From Limanda limanda (Eukaryota; Chordata; Actinopteri; Pleuronectiformes; Pleuronectidae), in assembly GCF_963576545.1 (NCBI RefSeq), contig NC_083655.1, positions 3,673,871 to 3,737,870 of the forward strand: 64,000 bases of DNA, written 5' to 3'. Every line of letters begins with the position of its first letter. Position 1 is the first letter of the stretch. Positions 37,422 through 49,775 of the stretch are shown here, in pieces. Under the pieces are notes generated by a model. That model worked only from the letters and a program-made list of their open reading frames with translations, was not told the origin of the DNA and did not search any database. The translations under genes and the position numbers were made by a program.

Positions 37422-37802
37422 CACTCTCATCCAGCTTCTGTGTGAAAGACACACAACAAGAAGCCAGTGGAGGAAGTGGCTGTTCCCCGAGTCGGTGCAT
37501 GCAGCCGAGCCGAGTGTATTCTCAGGGTGCAGTGCAGATTGTGTTTGTTCTATTCTCTGCATCCTGTGTTCCTGCTGCAGCCCTGTGCATCGAGCTGCCT
37601 GATCAGAGGAGACACACTGCTGCTGCGTACACACATTACAGGCAGAGAATCAACACAATGCACAGGTCGAGCAACGCAACGCCTTTTATCTGATTCAGTA
37701 TGTGTGTGTTTGTGTGTGTTTGCTGTGATTAGTGCGGCTCCGTCGCAAAAGTCGCGCCTGGAAATCATCATGTGTCTGTTGCACAAAGACAAGGATTCAT
37801 CC

Positions 37803-38475
37803 TCTAGCAACACAACCATTGTTTAGCTTTAACATAACAACACAAGCATGTTTAAACTGTAACATAACCACACAACCATGTTTTATCTTTGACATAACAA
37901 CACAACCATTGTTTAGCTTTAACATAACAACACAGCCATGTTTCAACTGAAACGTAAGTGATGACATACCAACACAAAAACATAACAACACAAACATAAC
38001 AACACAACCATTGTTTAGCTTTTACATAACAACACAAGCATGTTTAAACTGTAACATAACAACACAACCATGTTTTATCTTTGACATAACAACACAACCA
38101 TTGTTTAGCTTTAACATAACAACACAGCCATGTTTCAACTGTAACTTAAGTGATGACATACCAACACAAACATACCAACACAAACATAACAACACAACCA
38201 TTGTTCAGCTATGACATAACACAAGCATGTTTAAGTCATAACACACCAAAACAAACATACCAACACAAACATAACCAGCCACGCATGTTTCAGTGATAAC
38301 ACACCAACACAAACATAGCAACACAAACATAACAACACAAACATAACAACACAAGCATATAGTTTTGCTTTAACATAAAAACACAAACATGTTTTATCTT
38401 TAACACAACAACACAAGCATGTTTAAGTGATAACATACCAACACAAACATAACAACACAACCATAGTTTAGCTAT
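37803..38475. repeat. Minisatellite with 30-bp monomers in a 192-bp higher-order unit
   Basis: The monomer has a near-constant 14-bp part, CACAACCATAACAA-like, and a 16-bp variable part. Successive 30-bp monomers begin at 37811, 37841, 37871 and 37901. A 42-bp variant follows at 37931 containing TAAGTGATGACATACC, then two short units of 16 and 14 bp, CACAAACATAACAA in form. Variants come in the order A (TTGTTTAGCTTT), B (GCATGTTTAAACTG), C (CCATGTTTTATCTTT), A, D, E, E. The same order starts again 192 bp later (37819 versus 38011), and a third partial round starts at 38201, 190 bp on. After 38230 the order decays and short E units predominate. The array is flanked by single-copy DNA. Because 30, 42 and 192 are multiples of three, frames stay open on both strands and give decapeptide repeats such as NITTQPCFIF; these are not treated as genes. 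Confidence 0.93.
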
Positions 38476-39494
38476 AAAACAGAAAAGGCTTACATTTCTT
38501 TGTAATACTATAATTATTCCATTTTGTTCATAAAATTAACATCTTTATTGAATTATTGTTTTAAAGTAGGTTTTTTAAATATGCCCGTGAGGAGGATATA
38601 CAAGGACATGCATAACAAACTAGTTTAATAATCGTATTAACTAAATAATAATGAATAGATGTGTGTTTCTTTAGGCTTGTGAATCCCGGCTGTTATCTGT
38701 GTGTTGGACCACACAGGCTCAGGCCTCTAATCCAATAAGCATCTCTCTTCTCCATCAACGTTACTAACTCTGCATTTGTGTCAAACCGGCGGAGTACAAA
38801 CACGGAGAAGGTTCAATAAATGTGTAACCTCGGGCCTGGGTTTAATACCGGCCTCCGTGTCATGAACCCCAATCTTCTGTACCTTGGATTCTCTTATCAG
38901 ACAGATTGGTCGTATCTCTTTTTCTCAAACAGGCGTCACGCTCGCCTCCTCTTTCATCGGCTGTGGATCCTCAACAATAAGCTTCTCACCCCCGAAAAGT
39001 GTAAGCAGGCGCCTGCTTTTATTAAAACTCCATTATTTCCTCGCTAATCAAACCTTTTCTCTCAGTGTTTTTCTTTAAAGCTCGTATAGAGGCTCAAAAC
39101 GCACATTTTCCTTAGCAACGGTTTGTTCTTACACACGGAGGCTACGGCTAAATATACCACAACCTGGCAAAGAGAAAAGAAAACTCACAAAAGGATAATT
39201 GAGGTGTTGTTGTAGGTCAACGCTGTTCTGATTGAAGACGAGCCCTGTGTGAAAATACATCTGACAAACGAGCTGACGTTAGACTTGCATCGGACACGTT
39301 AACTGTGAAAACAGCTCCGTTCATTTAAAAACCATGTAGCCATATATATGTGTTTTATTCTGAAGTCCTTCCAATATGGCTGCCAGAGAACTGAGCCATT
39401 ACCGTAAACTGTCACTGCTAAGTTGTTGTATGAAATGATTTGAAATAAATGTAATCGCTCTCGAGGTCACTGGTCCCCAATCTGTCCCGTGAGA
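38476..39494. other. Non-coding DNA
   Basis: AT-rich near 38500-38640, then a mixed block with opposing short frames. Sequence at 38800-39100 is repeat-free and possibly conserved. No gene. Confidence 0.55.
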
Positions 39495-39760
39495 TTAATT
39501 ATTATTTATTTATTTATTTGCTGTCTATTTATTCAGAGAAAGAAAAAAAAACATAAGACAAGTACAGTGAATTTAAAGTTGCCAGCAAACCAGGTAAAAG
39601 CCCATTGAGATTAAAATGTCTTTTTACAAAACTGAGCCGCCAAAGAGGGAGCACCACACTATTACAATAATGAAACACAATACAAACAATCAGATTCAGC
39701 AGATTTCAATAAAGCATTATAAAATAGAGAAATAAAAATAGCAGTTTCCGAGTTGACGTT
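39495..39760 (-). mobile_element. LINE-like 3' end remnant (tentative)
   Basis: TTATTTATTTATTTATTTG at about 39503-39521 is, on the minus strand, an AAATAAATAAA tail. Upstream in element sense come TGAATAAATAGACAG, an A-rich run and ATTTTAATCTCAATGGGC. The string CCATTGAGATTAAAATGTC (plus strand, about 39602) resembles a module I recall as widespread in teleost genomes. Left and right limits are approximate. No ORF is retained. Confidence 0.4.
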
Positions 39761-41379
39761 CACCTCATGTCTGACGACTCCTGACTAACCTGGACTGTAA
39801 ATCTGCGATAAAGCTTAAAATAAAAAACCATTAAAATTAATTGAGTTAATTTTAACACCCATCAACCGCTGATATTGTCGCCTCAGATCCCATCGACTCC
39901 GGAAGCTTCTCTCACTCTCCACGTCTTTAGCAGCTGATTCTGAAAATTACTTTATTAATGAATTGAACGGCGTGAAGTCGTCATCTCCTCACACCTGAAA
40001 ATAAAACACAACCTTCATTATCTCTTCTCCCATTTCCTGAACTCAATTAAACAAAAGACTCACAGCATCAGCGTCGCTGCCGTTAAAGTGATTTATATTA
40101 TACAAAAGCTGAAATAATCTATATTTACATAAAGATTAGATACAATAAAAAGGCTGCTGTCGACTCATTAAATATATTTTATTACCTGTTTAGCATTTGT
40201 ATAAACGTCCAACCCTCGTTCTCTGCCTGAGACCATGTTCATGTTTATCAGCCTCATTGATTTCTGTGACAGGCTGGAAATGCTTTTCAGTGTCGGTTCT
40301 GCCAAACGCAGCAACAACAGCCAAGAGGCCACAGTGAATTCATCAGACTGGACAGAGCCCTGATGTTTCATTTTTAACATAATGTAGAGGATGGAAGCAG
40401 ATCGATGATTTCATAGTGCAGATATTTTCACGTTGCTTCATTTTTTGAACATCAATGTATTCGATTGGAATCCCCGGACACTCGATGCAGAACTTCAGAC
40501 TCTCAGAGCTCCTTCAAAAAGACGTTCTTTAGCCAGATGTGTTTGAACATCTGGTCTGTTTATCTCTCTTTTCGTGCAAACAGTGCATTTCTATTGGAGA
40601 TATATATTTTTTGGGACGACCCCTTACCCTCACATGCAGCTGCTGACGCACAGTCACGCAGATTTAGATGCATACACATGTGCAAAATACGGAGGATTAA
40701 GCCGAGAGGCATCATTGGCACGTGAAGTCAAATGCATAAACACAATAGTGTCTCAGTAAGTAAAAAAAATGTTTTTGGAAAGCTGAATTAAACGCTGAGG
40801 AAGCCAGATTCTCTGCAGACCTGACACACGTCAACGTTCTTATTAAATGGAAACAGACATTGGTATTCACCCTGCATTTGCCTTTAGAATAAAAATAAAA
40901 TGCTATCCTGGATAAAAAAATATATATTACATGACAGGCGTGCCATATTACCTCGTAAATGCTGACTGATTATATTGAACATGCAGCTGTAGCAAATCAC
41001 AAATTGCTAACCTGACGGCAAAATGCTCCCCATGGAATTCCAGACGCCATCACCTGACAATGCACGGCGCTGTTCCACCGGAGTGATTCTTACTTACCGG
41101 GCGCTGATGTGTTCTTGTTCGCCTCTCGTGAAATGCATCTGTTGACAGGTTTTCGTCAAATGAACAGTGTGTTGGCTCTCGACCTACAGGAGATCAATTT
41201 GAACCCTTAACGCTGCCTGTTCTCATTCCAGTCCTCATCTGCATGTCTGGTTGGGAAAATCTGCATTTTCAGTTTGTCTAAATGAGCCTGTTTCCCAGTC
41301 AGAAATGCATAATTCATGACGTTAATCTTTTGAGTAACATATAGTGTAAATGAGTGTGTTGCATTGTGTTGTGTAAGGT
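39761..41379. other. Non-coding DNA
   Basis: AT-rich, with AATTAATTGAGTTAATTTT near 39836. Frames are 86 codons or fewer. No repeat or RNA recognised. Confidence 0.6.
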
Positions 41380-41597
41380 CGTGAGGGTTGTGTTTCTCTG
41401 CTTGGGCTTCCTCTCGATATCTGGTTTCCTCCTATAATCCACAAACAGAAGAATCCATGCATCTCAGGCTAATTAGCGACTTCCAGTGTGAAAGTGAGAC
41501 TGACTGATTGTTTGTCTCTGAGCGTCGGACGCTGTGATTGGCCGGAGACCCGTCCGGGGGGGCAACCCGCCTCCTGGCCACTGTCAGAGAAGAAGAA
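41380..41597 (+). mobile_element. L2/SINE-type 3' module, diverged copy
   Basis: In order the copy carries CTTCCTCTCGATATCTGGTT, TTCCTCCTATAATCCACAAA, CATGCATCTCAGGCTAATTA, GTGTGAAAGTGAGACTGACT, GTTTGTCTCTGAGCGTC, GTGATTGGCCGGAGACCCGT and CCGCCTCCTGGCCACTGTCAG. From memory this follows the very abundant teleost module that reads CTCCGGCTTCCTCCCACAGTCC, ATGCATTTCAGGTTAATTGG, GTGAATGTGAGTGTGAATGG, GTTTGTCTCTGTGTGTCAG, TGATTGGCTGGCGACCTGTC and CCCCGCCTCTCGCCC. Order and spacing are preserved, with roughly 20-25% divergence by eye. It is non-coding and presumably inactive. Confidence 0.7.
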
Positions 41598-44500
41598 TTG
41601 AATGAAGTAATAATGAGAATGAAACCAGCTCCACCTTTCCTGAGAGGAAATCATCGACACATTGTACAGAGAAACAAACAGATAAAAGTTTGCACTTGAT
41701 CCAGCTGTCATGCCGTGAGTCACATGTTGACAGCTGGTAAACAACCTGTCATGTTAAAGGTAGATCTACTCTGTCAACATCACGTCAGGAGGCGTACGAG
41801 AAGAAAACACTGAGGTTACATGAGCCTGGTTTCACTTTAACTTCTCGCAGTGCATATTTAATTCCTCCATCTGTCGCCTGATCAGAAACGCCCGGTAAAT
41901 ACCAACTTTGTTTAGTTCTATCAATTAGGAAAGTTTGATTGTGTTCAACAACCATAAACACACACAAATGAGATTATAATCATAAACAGTGGCACAAATA
42001 ACAAAGGATCCGAAACTAAAAGGTTTCTCTTCCCGTTCTCTAACTCCCCATATGTGAAACCCGAGCAAGGCTCATTAAACCATTTATTCAGACAAAGGGA
42101 TTAGTGCTTAAACACTTGGCTGCCATCACTTCTACTTATTGAAACGTTCGGATTCACAGGTGTTTCTGGAATCCGCTCAGAGAAGGAAACAAGGTCCCGT
42201 GGGCTCCTCACTTTAAACAGCACCGACAGAAGGAGCGAGCGGTGAGAAACTATATGATGTGACGCTGATGTTTAGAATGAGAGAAACATCTGTAATGAAG
42301 CATTTCATTATTTTTTTTAAAGAGGCAGCAAAACAGCAGCAAACATTTTTCTTCTCAAGTGAAAATACAAGTTTGAAGTACATTCAGAAATATTCCTAAA
42401 ACTAGAAACTAACTTTGTGCATAAATGATAGATACACTCCAGATTAAAAATATGTGCTGTAATCAATCCTCTGTAATTATGCAATTTCCCTGCATATGTA
42501 GTGAATGAAAGTGTAAATTCATATGGAATTATAATCTGTATAATTCTACAACTCAGATCATTACCTAAACCCAGTCTGTGCATATTTTTTACACTTTAAA
42601 ATGTATTTAATGTATCCTAAATAATGTTAAGCACATCATTAATACCCTGGTTTTATATTACCTGACAATGGTCATGGAATCAGAGACCGTTAAAAATAAC
42701 TTTGTGGTTCCCAATAATGTTTTTCGGTTGCTAGAAGTCTCACTTCTTCAAAATGGTTAAAATCTGAAGGTGTAAAACCTCGGGGGGGGAGCTCAGCGTC
42801 GCCCAAACATCCGGCAAATCTACGTCAGAGTTTCCCGACACTGACTTAATGCTGACTTAAGTCGCGTCTTGGGATTATGCCTCACCGTGGGCAAAGAGAA
42901 TCCTACGAGCACATTCAAATCACTGACAGATTGATTGACACCCCATCAAGCCATGTCCTCACACCATATGCCAACTCATGTCGATAAGCTGCAGGCAATT
43001 CATCATAGTCAGAGAGAACACATCCGCAGTGTGCACGCTTCCCCGGTCTGTAAACTCTGCAGTGCGGCTGAAACCGGAGAGAAAACCCGTTCGGCTGTTT
43101 GAGCCAAAAATCATCATCGAGCGGATAGGACATCGTTTGTTCTTACTTTGAAATCTGCTCGTCTGCTGCTTCTCTGCGTCTCAGTCGCCGTTTGCGCTCG
43201 AGCCAGAGAGCTGCGTTGATGTCAAATCAAATGCGATCACGGCCTCTAAAGTCACCATCTGATTGGACGGACCAGTGAGCAGGAGCGCGAAGTCTTTACT
43301 AATCACGTTAAGCCTCGGAAAAATGCAAAGGGCAACAGTGGTTCCAGTCTGCAGCGCTGGAGATGTTCCCAGTGATGTGCACAGTCTACACACACATATA
43401 GATTACACTGATCTCCTTAATGAAATGAGTCCCAAAAAATCCACATACTGGATGAAAACTGAAATATGACAAAACCCCACTGGACACACAAAGGCTTTTT
43501 CATTCTACTGTGTGCTGCTGAATGCTTCCATGTATGAGGGAATCGAATGGGACAAGTTGGTGAATGATGCCGAGACTCATCGTGGATAATGGGTCTGATC
43601 TCTGACAGCTTGTCACAGGCAGTACAATGGTCGTCTGTACACGAGGCTGAGGAGTCGAGCGTCCGGCCTCCAGAGGAGCAGGCGACAGAAAACTGTGACT
43701 GTGGTTCACAAGAAGCAAGAGAGAGGAAGTCAGGTGGCGTTTTAAAAGCTTTGAAATCGACTAGTTCCAACAAGACAACAACCAAACGACAATCTGGACA
43801 ATTACTTTAAGAATGTTTGTTTTAGTGAGTTTCTACTCGGACCATTTGTTGGTTTTTGGTGTGAATCTAGACAAAGAGCCAAGTTAAATCACTTTTTCAC
43901 CCAGTGAAATATGACGTATATGATATTATCCCTGTGATGGAAGTTTTCTGGAAGCTGGTGAGAGAAGATCTCAGGCAGCAGCTCATATCTTAGGTAGACG
44001 ATTTAATGTGGAAACACAAATAGAACTGAATAGAATAATAAAGGTTTGAGTTTGAATTTGGGTTTGAAATAACTTTATTTTGTGTGCTTCAATATAAGTA
44101 GAAGTTCCCTTTATTTATCACTGACCCTGAATATGTAATGAATACTTTTTCCACAATGGAGATAATAACTTCCTGTTCTGTGTTGTTTCCTTGGTTCAGC
44201 TTTAGGTCTTGATTGAATTTAAAGAAGCTGTTGGCCCTTTCCACTTGTGGGTTATAGTTCGATCACAGATTAATTACCTAAACAACTTCCCTAAATGATT
44301 AATTGAGACGAGAAGAATCCAAACCGGCCCCTTGTGGATTTGAAGCCCACCTCCGTCAGACCCAGTTACTCTGATGGGTTTTATTGTTTTTAGGATTTTG
44401 CTCCTTATTGAGGACATGAACCTCGGAGGCGATCTCCCGACTCTCTCGACTCTCTGAGCGGAACCAGCCTGCCCGTCAAACTCTCTGCACCCCCGACACA

Positions 44501-44599
44501 CACAGCCAGGGAAGAACACTCCTCCCCACCGTGAACCTATTAACCAGCTCTATAGGCAGTGGATCAGAACCGAGGGCCGAGGCGCCCGCGGGTTCCAGC
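41598..44599. other. Non-coding DNA
   Basis: A G8 run lies at 42782-42789. Opposing frames at 43417-43810 reach 122 codons on the minus strand. The plus-strand frame at 43589-43810 (73 codons) has a good start context and a charged composition but no domain and no neighbours, so it is not called. Otherwise unique DNA. Confidence 0.5.
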
Positions 44600-45440
44600 G
44601 TGATGAGTTAATACCCCTGATGCACCGCAGCAAATGAGTATCTTTTCTAACTTATTTCACTCGACCCTCTCCTCTGTGCGTTCGGCCACTCGCGAGTCAC
44701 AGTTTGCAGTTATCGCTAATAAAAATGCAGGACGTTCCTCTTCCCTGGGAACACGCGTGGGGATTTATGGCTCCTTCTTTTCAGGCATTTCACTGGGGCT
44801 ACACTTTGTTATGACCTTACTGGCCATTCCAGATGATAGATTCTGCTGGTAATAGCCATTTTAATATTACTGTTTGTTACTGAGAGCATCTGAGTCAGCA
44901 GGGCATAGCTCGGGAAAGGCTTAATGGGGCAAAATAAATTGCCACACCAAGGGAAAGATACAGCACTAATCACACCATTAACATTGAGCGTCGGCCCAAA
45001 GTAGCCATGTTTGTTTGAAGTGTTGAGGAATGAACTCGGGTCAGATCGAATTAAGGGCACCGGGACCCGATAAATAAAGGATGTTCCCCTCTCTTCTCTT
45101 TTTTAAACCCCTCAACCTTTTCTCCTCGTTGGATTTTAAAAATAGTATTTTTGCTCCGTGTCCTTCATCTCATTGTGTTCGCTCGGCGCGCTGCTCATTC
45201 AATATCACAGGAAGCGAGCTGTAAACCATTAAGTACAGTTGTAATTACTTGGAGCCTTTGTTTTATGACACTCTGGCCAAATAGTCAGTCTTGTCATAGA
45301 GGAATCTATCGCAGATTCACTTAGGCTTATAGTGCCATTAGGTTTTATGTGAAGACATTTTCAAGGCCCATTTAGGGCTTTTTGTATATATCAATTATGT
45401 TTATATGCAGACAAATCCTACACGGCTATAATGTCGCATT
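44600..45440. promoter_or_regulatory. Candidate conserved non-coding block (long)
   Basis: About 800 bp of repeat-free sequence with ATCGCTAATAAAAATGC, AGCCATTTTAATATTACTG, GGCTTAATGGGGC, CACTAATCACACCATTAAC, GTAATTACTTGG and GCCATTAGGTTTTATG. The even composition and high density of TAAT cores resemble deeply conserved vertebrate enhancers. This is a visual judgement only. Confidence 0.28.
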
Positions 45441-45584
45441 CGGCAAAGGCCATTTTCTATCATGTGTAATAAAAATGAATTCAGTTCCAAACAACTCCTG
45501 CTGTGATGGAGGTGAAACATTTATTTTGTCCTGACTGGACTCCAGCCACCTTAACAGAAACATCCCTCCTCGATACATAAGATA

Positions 45585-45588
<4 letters not shown>

Positions 45589-45628
<40 letters not shown>
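45589..45628. repeat. (AT)20 microsatellite
   Basis: Twenty AT units with no interruption. An 85-codon minus-strand frame across it reads poly-Tyr-Ile and is an artefact. Confidence 0.97.
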
Positions 45629-45633
<5 letters not shown>

Positions 45634-46799
45634 TCATGTCGGTTTCTTTCTCTTGTCAATAAAGATGTGCTCCGTGTCAGCACATGTCAGATTTTATACA
45701 GCTTAGACCTTGGATCAGCTATAGAAACTTGATGACTTGCTTCTCAGGGAGAAACCTTGAGATTGTCTTCATCGCCTCCGAGGCTCAAATCTCCGAAATA
45801 TAATGGGAACATTCTTCTCTCGCTACTTTATTGAAGCATTAGGGACTGTGAGATTGGAATGGATCGGAATGTTTTGTCTGTTGACCTTGAACTAGAAGGT
45901 TGAAAAATACTCCGGAGGTTCCTTTTCCTCAAGAAAAGAAAGTCTACCCCTCGGATCTGATTTGAGAAAATTAAAATGACAGGTTACTTAATTATTCCAG
46001 TGATGCCAAATAGTTGAAACGTATGTATTTGTTTGCATGGGATGAACTTTACTGAATGGTTCAGCGTCTGCTCAGTGATGATATTCAGTTTTTACGTTCT
46101 ATTTTTCTAAGGAGACACTTTTTATTTCTGACCTGAAACTTTCCAGGTCACATTCCTGAACCCACACATCAATAAAGTGTCCATTTCTAACCTTCCGCTA
46201 TTTATTTTCTGTTTTATATCGCATTACTAAAGACTAAATGTACTTTTCTGTGAAAGTTTTAAGTCTCGGGTATATGTAATAATCAGCTGATGCTAAATTG
46301 GGTGCCTGGGCCCTTACATCCTTCCTGACATCTTCTTTTTGACTTGTTTGCTACGCTACAAGAATCCGAAGCCACTTCCTGCTGTGGGAGTTAAATGTTG
46401 CCATTAAACATAAATTGCCAGCGCGTGTAACTGGAGAAAGCCGCTCGGAGACACCGTTGAATGAGCAGCTCCGGTTCCGACGGTCGTTGGAAATGCAGAA
46501 CGTTACAGGAGCTTTGTGGTGAGACTGTGATGACAGCGTCTTTCAAAGGGTAATTGATCTTAAACATCTCGAACATCTGATGGGAGCCACTTCATCCCGT
46601 TTCCTATACGTTCCACACCAACCTAGTTTCCCCTCCCCGTGTTTCTGGAGCAGGCGTGTGTACAAACAGCTCTGATCGTCCGTGACTGACGTGACGGAGG
46701 AAGAACAACACCTCTCTGGTTGTGAAAGTAAGGGCAACATGAATGTGTAATGCCTTTTTCACTGTTCTGTTGCCTTGGGTATTCAAATTGTGTTTGCAG
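45629..46799. other. Non-coding DNA
   Basis: Overlapping minus-strand frames of 60-68 codons at 46391-46829 have no domains. No repeat recognised. Confidence 0.6.
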
Positions 46800-47120
46800 G
46801 GAAGAGGAAACCAAATCGGGGCCGTGCATAAACTCCCTTTGATTGACTGCTGATGAATTCTACAGAGATCACTGGAGGTAAACTACTGTATAATGGAAGA
46901 GCTTGATATTGACAGCCATCCAGCAAAATTCATTCCTGAATCCGGAATTCCCTCCAGGCAGATAAACAAGGATTTCCATAGAGGGCTGTGCTAATGAAAT
47001 AAATAAAGGCCTTAACAGCATCAGCTTTCTTCTCACTCACAATACTCCGCCTGCTCCTTCTCTTTCCTCCACACGTGGCTTGATCATTGCTTTACAATGA
47101 AATATTCATTACTCTCCGGT
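46800..47120. promoter_or_regulatory. Candidate conserved non-coding block
   Basis: Repeat-free, with TTTGATTGACTGC (a PBX/MEIS-like TGATTGAC core), GCTAATGAAATAAATAAAGG and CATTCATTCC-type motifs. Inference from motif content only. Confidence 0.22.
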
Positions 47121-49439
47121 ATTTCCACATCTGATTTGCGCTGCGTTTTTCGCTGAAATATGAATCTTCAAAAACCCATGTCAGGAATTTATTGGTTTTA
47201 CATTTAAAACACACTGTGCCGCTTATTTCCCTGAGTGGAATTCTATTTTGTGACTTAAGATGATAAAGAACTGAGCACAAAGGAACTAATTTTCAGCATC
47301 TGAGATTCCGTGGGAGAGACTTTTCCTTTGGGGACTTGAACAGAGGAAAAGCAAAGCTCTGTTCTGACTGTTGTGGTTGAACCTTGATGTAAGGAGAAGT
47401 GTTGCTCCGGCATTCAGCTGCTTTCTCATTGTCAGCACCCGGTGTCTAGAAATTGCAAAAATGTCAGAGACAATCCTGTAAAACAAAACAAGGGACAGTT
47501 TGTCAGTGTGTGCAGCTGCAGGATCTCATTGTTTCCTCTGCTGCAGTAAACGATGGATGGAAACTCAGGTTACCTGGGTTCCATTCAGAGAGTTTAACCT
47601 CTGTCACCGTCTCCATCAAAATATCAGAACCTCGATTCATCACGTATCATTTCAAATTAAAGCGCCTTTAGATGAGTGAGTGTCTGGTGAGCTGCAGTTA
47701 TAAAATATAATGGTTTTCCACCGAGCAGGTTTTTTGCCGCAGGTGGTGATGGTCGCCTGCCAAGAGCTGCAGCCAACTTTGTGTTTTGTGGTTTTAAGCA
47801 AAGGGACAACTTTATTCACACAAGTTTGCACAAGTTCATTGCAAATTACACAAATCTGAGATAAACTCCCAAATCGCCAGGTTAAGTCAAACTTCTCCAG
47901 ATGTGCAAATTAATTTAATTATTGTCAAATTCAATAGAGATTTGCTCCACTGAAGTAGAATGGAATCACAATAATAGTTAAGATTATTTACTATTATTTT
48001 AAAACCAGAGTTCAATGATGAGGGAATAGAGAAACAGAAATAACAAATTAAAATAAAGAGAGGCAACACATGTAGGTGATAGAGATTAAACTGTGTGAAA
48101 AGGTTTTAAAAAAGGTTTTTAATTCTGAATCGTTTCAATCAGCGAACGAGCACGAGCAAACATCTCAAGAGTGTGGCCCCGCCCCCCCCCGACAGAAAGA
48201 CATAAACAATCGATAACGTGCAGGAGAGAAGTCAACGCCGCTCCGGGATCAAACTGTAAGCCAGGCGGCTCCTGCCCCCCCCCCCGGCTGAGAGATGACA
48301 CCCTCGTCACTTCCTTACATGTTAATCAGTGCATGAAATTTCACACACAGCACAACAACCAGAAGCCGGGCGAGTGTTAGATTGCTTTGTTGTTGCATCA
48401 GTATGATGCAGGAGCTGCTGTGTGTGGCGGTGTTGATTCATTAATTTATGTAGTAGTTTCTCTGATCCCACTTCAGAGAGAATACAAAGGCCTGGTCCTC
48501 TCTGAGCTCACGGGTCCAAGTCGCTGTTAAAACACAGGTGCCTCCGTCGGTCGGCCTTTTTCAAAAAATCAGTTTTGTCAATGTGTGTTTTCCCGCCTGG
48601 GCCTGAGAATCCATGATTTCTCATAATTGCAGCTTTAGTGATTTTGTAATTTTTAAATTAAACGTTTCATGGTGAGATTAGATGAATGCAGAGGCACCAC
48701 AGTAAATAATGCTGCCACACAAATACAATTCTCATGCTGTCATTTCGAATTTCACATTCTCTTCTCCCCTCGTTTGATTATTTCAGATTTTCTGAAAAAC
48801 ACTGTTAATTAACATTGTTCACTTTGTTCCGGACATCGATCAACAACCCGTTTAAACACAACAAATGCAGATATTGTGTTATTGCTCTTCTCATTTATCT
48901 TTTCCTTTTCTATCTCACTGCTTCTTCGACATCGAGTACAATAACAATAAAAAATCCTTTCCAGTTGAATGAGTATTATTCTCTTGTTTGGTTCTTTTTG
49001 TTGTGTTTCTTCTACGGCTCGTTTCTTTACAATAAAAGAGCCTCGGTGCAAAAGCCTGCTCATGAACCTATTCTCATTTACTTTTATAAACGCTGGGTGG
49101 TGGGTAGATTGTTCCTCGAAATCGTCCTAACGAACGGGAAGTCGTGTGTGGGCGGTTATTTATGTTAAACATTTTCCCAGCAGTAGAAAGTACTTAAACA
49201 CCACATAGCACGAAAAAGATAGAATAAATCTGTTTCCTAATGACGATCTTTGCACAACAAAGTCGACGCTGAACGGGAACCCGGTGCACGGACCATGCAT
49301 TGCATTGTGGGTGAGGTTTAATGGTGGTGGTGACAAAATGTAAATGGGAAACGAAGTCTAAGAGCAGCGATCAGACAAGGATGCACGGTGACCTTTTGAT
49401 GGGAGGATGTGAAGGCTAAAGAGACTTAATCAAACGGAA
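47121..49439. other. Non-coding DNA with poly-C tracts
   Basis: C9 lies at 48182-48190 and C11 at 48275-48285, within a GC-rich patch at 48170-48310. A plus-strand frame of 117 codons (48815-49168) is Phe/Tyr-rich, reflecting pyrimidine-rich DNA, with no domain. No gene. Confidence 0.55.
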
Positions 49440-49470
49440 CCCCCCCCCTCGCCCCCCCGCCCCCCCGCCC
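49440..49470 (-). other. G-quadruplex candidate on the minus strand
   Basis: Plus-strand C runs of 9, 7, 7 and 3 are separated by 1-3 nt, so the minus strand has four G runs with very short loops, the most favourable class of quadruplex sequence. The 136-codon minus-strand frame over 49416-49826 reads Gly/Val-rich peptide from this and the following C-rich repeats and is not a gene. Confidence 0.6.
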
Positions 49471-49613
49471 GCCACGACACGCTCTGACAAGTGCCGAGCA
49501 TGAGCAGTGAACCGAACCACCAAACCTGCTAAATGATTAATAATAGCCTGTAGCTTCACGTGTGATGAGACCAAGGGGAAATGGTTATTGGCAATATCTC
49601 TCCTGTCCTGTTT

Positions 49614-49645
49614 CCCCCCCCCCACCACCACCACCACCACCACCC
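49614..49645 (+). repeat. C10 then (CCA)n
   Basis: Ten C residues continue into about eight CCA units. Confidence 0.95.
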
Positions 49646-49762
49646 ACATGCATTTAAAAGCCACACACGAATAAACAAAGACCTCCGGCCTCCGCACAAC
49701 CTCCACCACCTGCAGTGTGGGATCTCGTATTAGATGCCAATGGCCAAGCCAGACCCCAACCT

Positions 49763-49775
49763 CCCCCCCCCCCCC
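49763..49775 (+). repeat. C13 tract
   Basis: Thirteen uninterrupted C residues, the third long C-rich run in 340 bp. Confidence 0.97.

Noticed and set aside
37732..38416. Decapeptide-repeat frames on both strands of the minisatellite
   Set aside because: The 30-, 42- and 192-bp periods are multiples of three, so frames stay open by arithmetic. Both strands are open, there is no flanking gene structure, and the peptides resemble no known repeat protein.
43589..43810. 73-codon plus-strand frame with a good start context
   Set aside because: Acidic/polar composition looks protein-like, but it is short, has no domain and is opposed by a 122-codon minus-strand frame.
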